64,000 bases of DNA from an uncultured Sedimentitalea sp. (GTDB lineage Bacteria > Pseudomonadota > Alphaproteobacteria > Rhodobacterales > Rhodobacteraceae), in assembly GCA_947504115.1 (NCBI GenBank), contig CANNGH010000001.1:310001-374000 (forward strand), written 5' to 3'. Each line of letters opens with the position of its first letter. Within the stretch, counting starts at the first letter, position 1. Below, one piece after another: positions 62,197 to 64,000 of this stretch. The position numbers and the translations under genes are program-made. The notes under the pieces are model-generated. The model saw only the letters and a program-made list of their open reading frames with translations. It was not told the origin of the DNA and did not search any database.

Positions 62197-63390
62197 TCAG
62201 CGCGCGCCCAGGCCCATCCGCATCAGCATCCGCCGCACCGGGGGCAGCGCGTGAAGCGCGTTCAGCCCCAGCGCCCGGGCATCGCGCAGGGGCCGCGCGC
62301 CCGCCATCGAGGCGCGGTTCAGCAGGTCGATCCCCTGCACCCGCATCCGGATGTCGTTCATCCGGGCGCGGTGATACGCATCCAGCATCTTCTGATCGCC
62401 CAACCCGTCACGCCGCGCTTCGGCCAGGTCCAGCAGGCACCGCAGATCGGCCAGCGACATGTTCAGCCCCTGCGCGCCGATTGGCGGCACCACATGCGCG
62501 GCCTCGGCCATCAGCGCCAGACGCTCGCCCGTCATCGCCTCGGCCCGTTGGCTGATGATCGGCCAGATGGTGCGGCGCGAAGCCAGGGTCAGCGGCCCGA
62601 ACAGATTGCCCGAGCGTTCAGCCATCGCGGCCTCGAACGCTTCGGTGTCCATCTGGAACAGGTCGCGCGCACGCGGGCCGCGCTCCATCCAGATCACCGC
62701 TGACGATGGCTGACCCTGATAATCGGGCAGCGGCACCAGCGTGAACGGTCCGCCGCTGCGATGGATCTCGGTCGAGACATTGTCATGCGGGATCGGATGG
62801 GTCACCGCGAAGGCCAGCGCCTTTTGCCCGTAGCGCGCGGTATGCACGCCGATCGCGGCGGCCTGCCGCATCGGCGAGTCGCGCCCATCGGCGGCGATCA
62901 CCAGCCGGGCGCGGATGCGGGCGCCGTCGCTGAGGGTGACGCGCGCGCTTTCGGTGCGGGTGAACAGGTGTGTCGTGCCGATACCGGGGCGAAACGCGAC
63001 ATTCGGCAGATCGGAAAGCCGCGCCAGGATCTCGCGCCGCAGCAACCAGTTGGGCAGGTTCCAGCCGAACGGCGCGTCCGACAGGTCGGCCGAATCGAAC
63101 TCGCGGGTCAGGCGCGGTTCGGGCTGTGCGCCGCCGGCATCGACGATGCGCATGATCTGCAGGGGGGTCGCGTGGGGGGCCAGCCGCTCCCACAAACCGC
63201 AGCGTTCCAGAAGGCTTTGCGCAGGTTGCAGAAAGGCGGTGGTGCGCAGGTCCGAGCCTTCGGCGTCGCGCTCGGTGATCGGGGCGGCGGGATCGACGCA
63301 GACGACATCGAACCCGGCGCTGCCGAAAGCCGCCGCCGCGGTCAGCCCGGCAATGCCGCCGCCGGAAATCAGGATATCGACGTCGCGCAT
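62197..63390 (-). CDS. UbiH/UbiF-type FAD-dependent hydroxylase
   Basis: This 397-residue flavoprotein monooxygenase is of the ubiquinone-biosynthesis UbiH/COQ6 type. The FAD motif is GGGIAG (10-15). AADGRDSPMR corresponds to the conserved DG motif, and AEAAHVVPPIGAQGLNMSLAD to the GD-AAH-P-GQG-N segment. In that segment Gly-Asp is replaced by Ala-Glu. The enzyme probably hydroxylates the benzoquinone ring of a ubiquinone precursor with O2. It converges with the aminotransferase gene. Confidence 0.88.
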   Translation of the reverse strand: MRDVDILISGGGIAGLTAAAAFGSAGFDVVCVDPAAPITERDAEGSDLRTTAFLQPAQSLLERCGLWERLAPHATPLQIMRIVDAGGAQPEPRLTREFDSADLSDAPFGWNLPNWLLRREILARLSDLPNVAFRPGIGTTHLFTRTESARVTLSDGARIRARLVIAADGRDSPMRQAAAIGVHTARYGQKALAFAVTHPIPHDNVSTEIHRSGGPFTLVPLPDYQGQPSSAVIWMERGPRARDLFQMDTEAFEAAMAERSGNLFGPLTLASRRTIWPIISQRAEAMTGERLALMAEAAHVVPPIGAQGLNMSLADLRCLLDLAEARRDGLGDQKMLDAYHRARMNDIRMRVQGIDLLNRASMAGARPLRDARALGLNALHALPPVRRMLMRMGLGAR

Positions 63391-63460
63391 GACACTCCCC
63401 TCATGTTGCCGCCGCAGGATAACGATGCACGGTGCGGCGCACCAGCGGCAACCGGGGGAT

Positions 63461-63697
63461 TCAGCCCCGCGTGATCAGCAACAGAACACCCCAGATCACG
63501 GGTACCAGCGCGAGCGCGGGCAGATAAAGCCCCGGCAGCCCCCAGATGGCAACGCTGGCGCCCCAACCGGCCAACAGCACCAGAACCGCCACCAAGATGC
63601 GGGCAGCGACGATGGTGTCACGGCGCTCCTGCGAGGTTTGGGTATTGGTATCACTGCGCGTTTCCGCAGCGCCCTGAAGGGGATCTGCAAATGTCAT
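63461..63697 (-). CDS. Small membrane protein of unknown function
   Basis: This 78-residue protein has a polar N-terminus of 28 residues and two hydrophobic segments at about 33-50 and 57-75, the latter with GLYLPALALVPVIWGVLLLI. I do not recognise a family. It lies 70 bp before the UbiH-type gene on the same strand and 83 bp after the partial HAD gene. Confidence 0.55.
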   Translation of the reverse strand: MTFADPLQGAAETRSDTNTQTSQERRDTIVAARILVAVLVLLAGWGASVAIWGLPGLYLPALALVPVIWGVLLLITRG

Positions 63698-63780
63698 GTC
63701 GATGATCTCTCGCTAATTTCTGTTCGCAACGCCGACATAGCCATTGGACGGGCAAATTGCGGTAGAGCGTTTTGTCGCAG

Positions 63781-64000
63781 TCAGACCAGCCCGGACAGGA
63801 ACTGCGTCAGATCGTCAGTGTGGTGGTGGATATGTTCGCCCTCGCCACGCTTGGGGGCGACGTGGACGGTGCGCATGCCCATCGCGTGAGGCGCGGACAG
63901 GTTGCGGGGGTCGTCCTCGAACATGGCAGCCAGATGCGATTGCAGACCATCGCGCGCGAACACCGCCTCGAACGCCTCGCGTTCGGGCTTGGGGCGGAAA
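63781..64000 (-). CDS. HAD-family hydrolase, C-terminal part (probable pyrimidine 5'-nucleotidase; 5' end outside window)
   Basis: These are the last 73 codons of a HAD-superfamily phosphatase. The visible start FRPKPEREAFEAVFARDG contains the motif III lysine (K-P). It is followed by the motif IV acids in AAMFEDDPRNLSAPHAMGMR and then TVHVAPKRG. The pattern FEDDPRNL-PH-MGM is typical of pyrimidine 5'-nucleotidase-like proteins. The gene continues past the right edge of the window. Confidence 0.8.
   Translation of the reverse strand, partial: FRPKPEREAFEAVFARDGLQSHLAAMFEDDPRNLSAPHAMGMRTVHVAPKRGEGEHIHHHTDDLTQFLSGLV

Overview
The window is a 64 kb chromosomal segment of a high-GC (roughly 63-65% in lines counted by hand) alphaproteobacterium, most likely a member of the Rhodobacteraceae/roseobacter group. 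The basis is gene order and family content: the atpD-atpC end of an F1 operon, aroA-cmk-rpsA-ihfB, glyQ-(small membrane protein)-glyS-PPDK-like, a SAM-II riboswitch before metZ, class II (CP4-type) AroA, DUF2237, LapA and FdVI-type ferredoxin. It is almost wholly chromosomal core and housekeeping sequence. I see no rRNA, tRNA, prophage, insertion sequence, integrase or CRISPR array.

Layout. 1-1.4 kb: end of the ATP synthase operon with its terminator, then a small H-type-lectin-like gene. 1.4-10.1 kb: trmB, an amidohydrolase, then aroA-cmk-rpsA-ihfB-lapA-trpF-trpB, linking shikimate, translation, nucleoid and tryptophan functions. 10.1-16.8 kb: mostly minus-strand genes (DUF2237, serine hydrolase, pth, rplY, an lldD-type dehydrogenase, trpA, a PagL-like outer-membrane protein), with plus-strand ABM and MaoC genes between them. 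16.9-19.6 kb: ychF and glpD, convergent and overlapping. 19.6-24.1 kb: a four-gene sugar-type ABC importer in tightly coupled order. 24.4-25.1 kb: DUF488 and DUF2945. 25.3-32.0 kb: a LivFGHMK-type importer with an acyl-CoA ligase gene embedded in it. 32.1-36.7 kb: ferredoxin, bestrophin-like protein, purD, xseA and an exported protein. 36.9-41.6 kb: an orphan NuoE-NuoF (formate dehydrogenase FdsG-FdsB-like) fusion, ftsY, an EamA-type permease and yciB/ispZ. 41.6-46.2 kb: riboswitch-controlled metZ, folE2, a small phasin-like protein and trkH. 46.2-55.3 kb: a secreted pseudo-protease, glyQ, a DUF6446-like protein, glyS, a PPDK-like gene and a SleB-type cell wall hydrolase. 55.5-58.8 kb: folB-folP-glmM. 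58.9-64 kb: ilvC, two Lrp/AsnC regulators with a class V aminotransferase, a UbiH-type hydroxylase, a small membrane protein and the end of a HAD phosphatase gene.

How the parts work together. Three folate genes (folE2, folB, folP), three tryptophan genes (trpF, trpB, trpA) and aroA make this region rich in chorismate, tryptophan and folate biosynthesis. Two importers make up the transport content, one sugar-type and one branched-chain-amino-acid-type with a built-in acyl-CoA ligase.

The most interesting signals are: (1) a metZ leader in which the Shine-Dalgarno at the 3' end of a SAM-II-like aptamer serves a short out-of-frame ORF that runs straight through a terminator hairpin, suggesting leader-translation-coupled antitermination; (2) a secreted SPOR/peptidoglycan-binding/trypsin-fold protein that has lost all three catalytic residues; (3) an AT-rich in-frame segment of about 320 bp inside glyS; (4) two copies of a CTGC-AGT-GCAG palindrome resembling PhaR sites, one before a phasin-like gene and one across the PPDK-like start codon; and (5) a ~100-bp palindromic MITE/REP-like element abutting ilvC.
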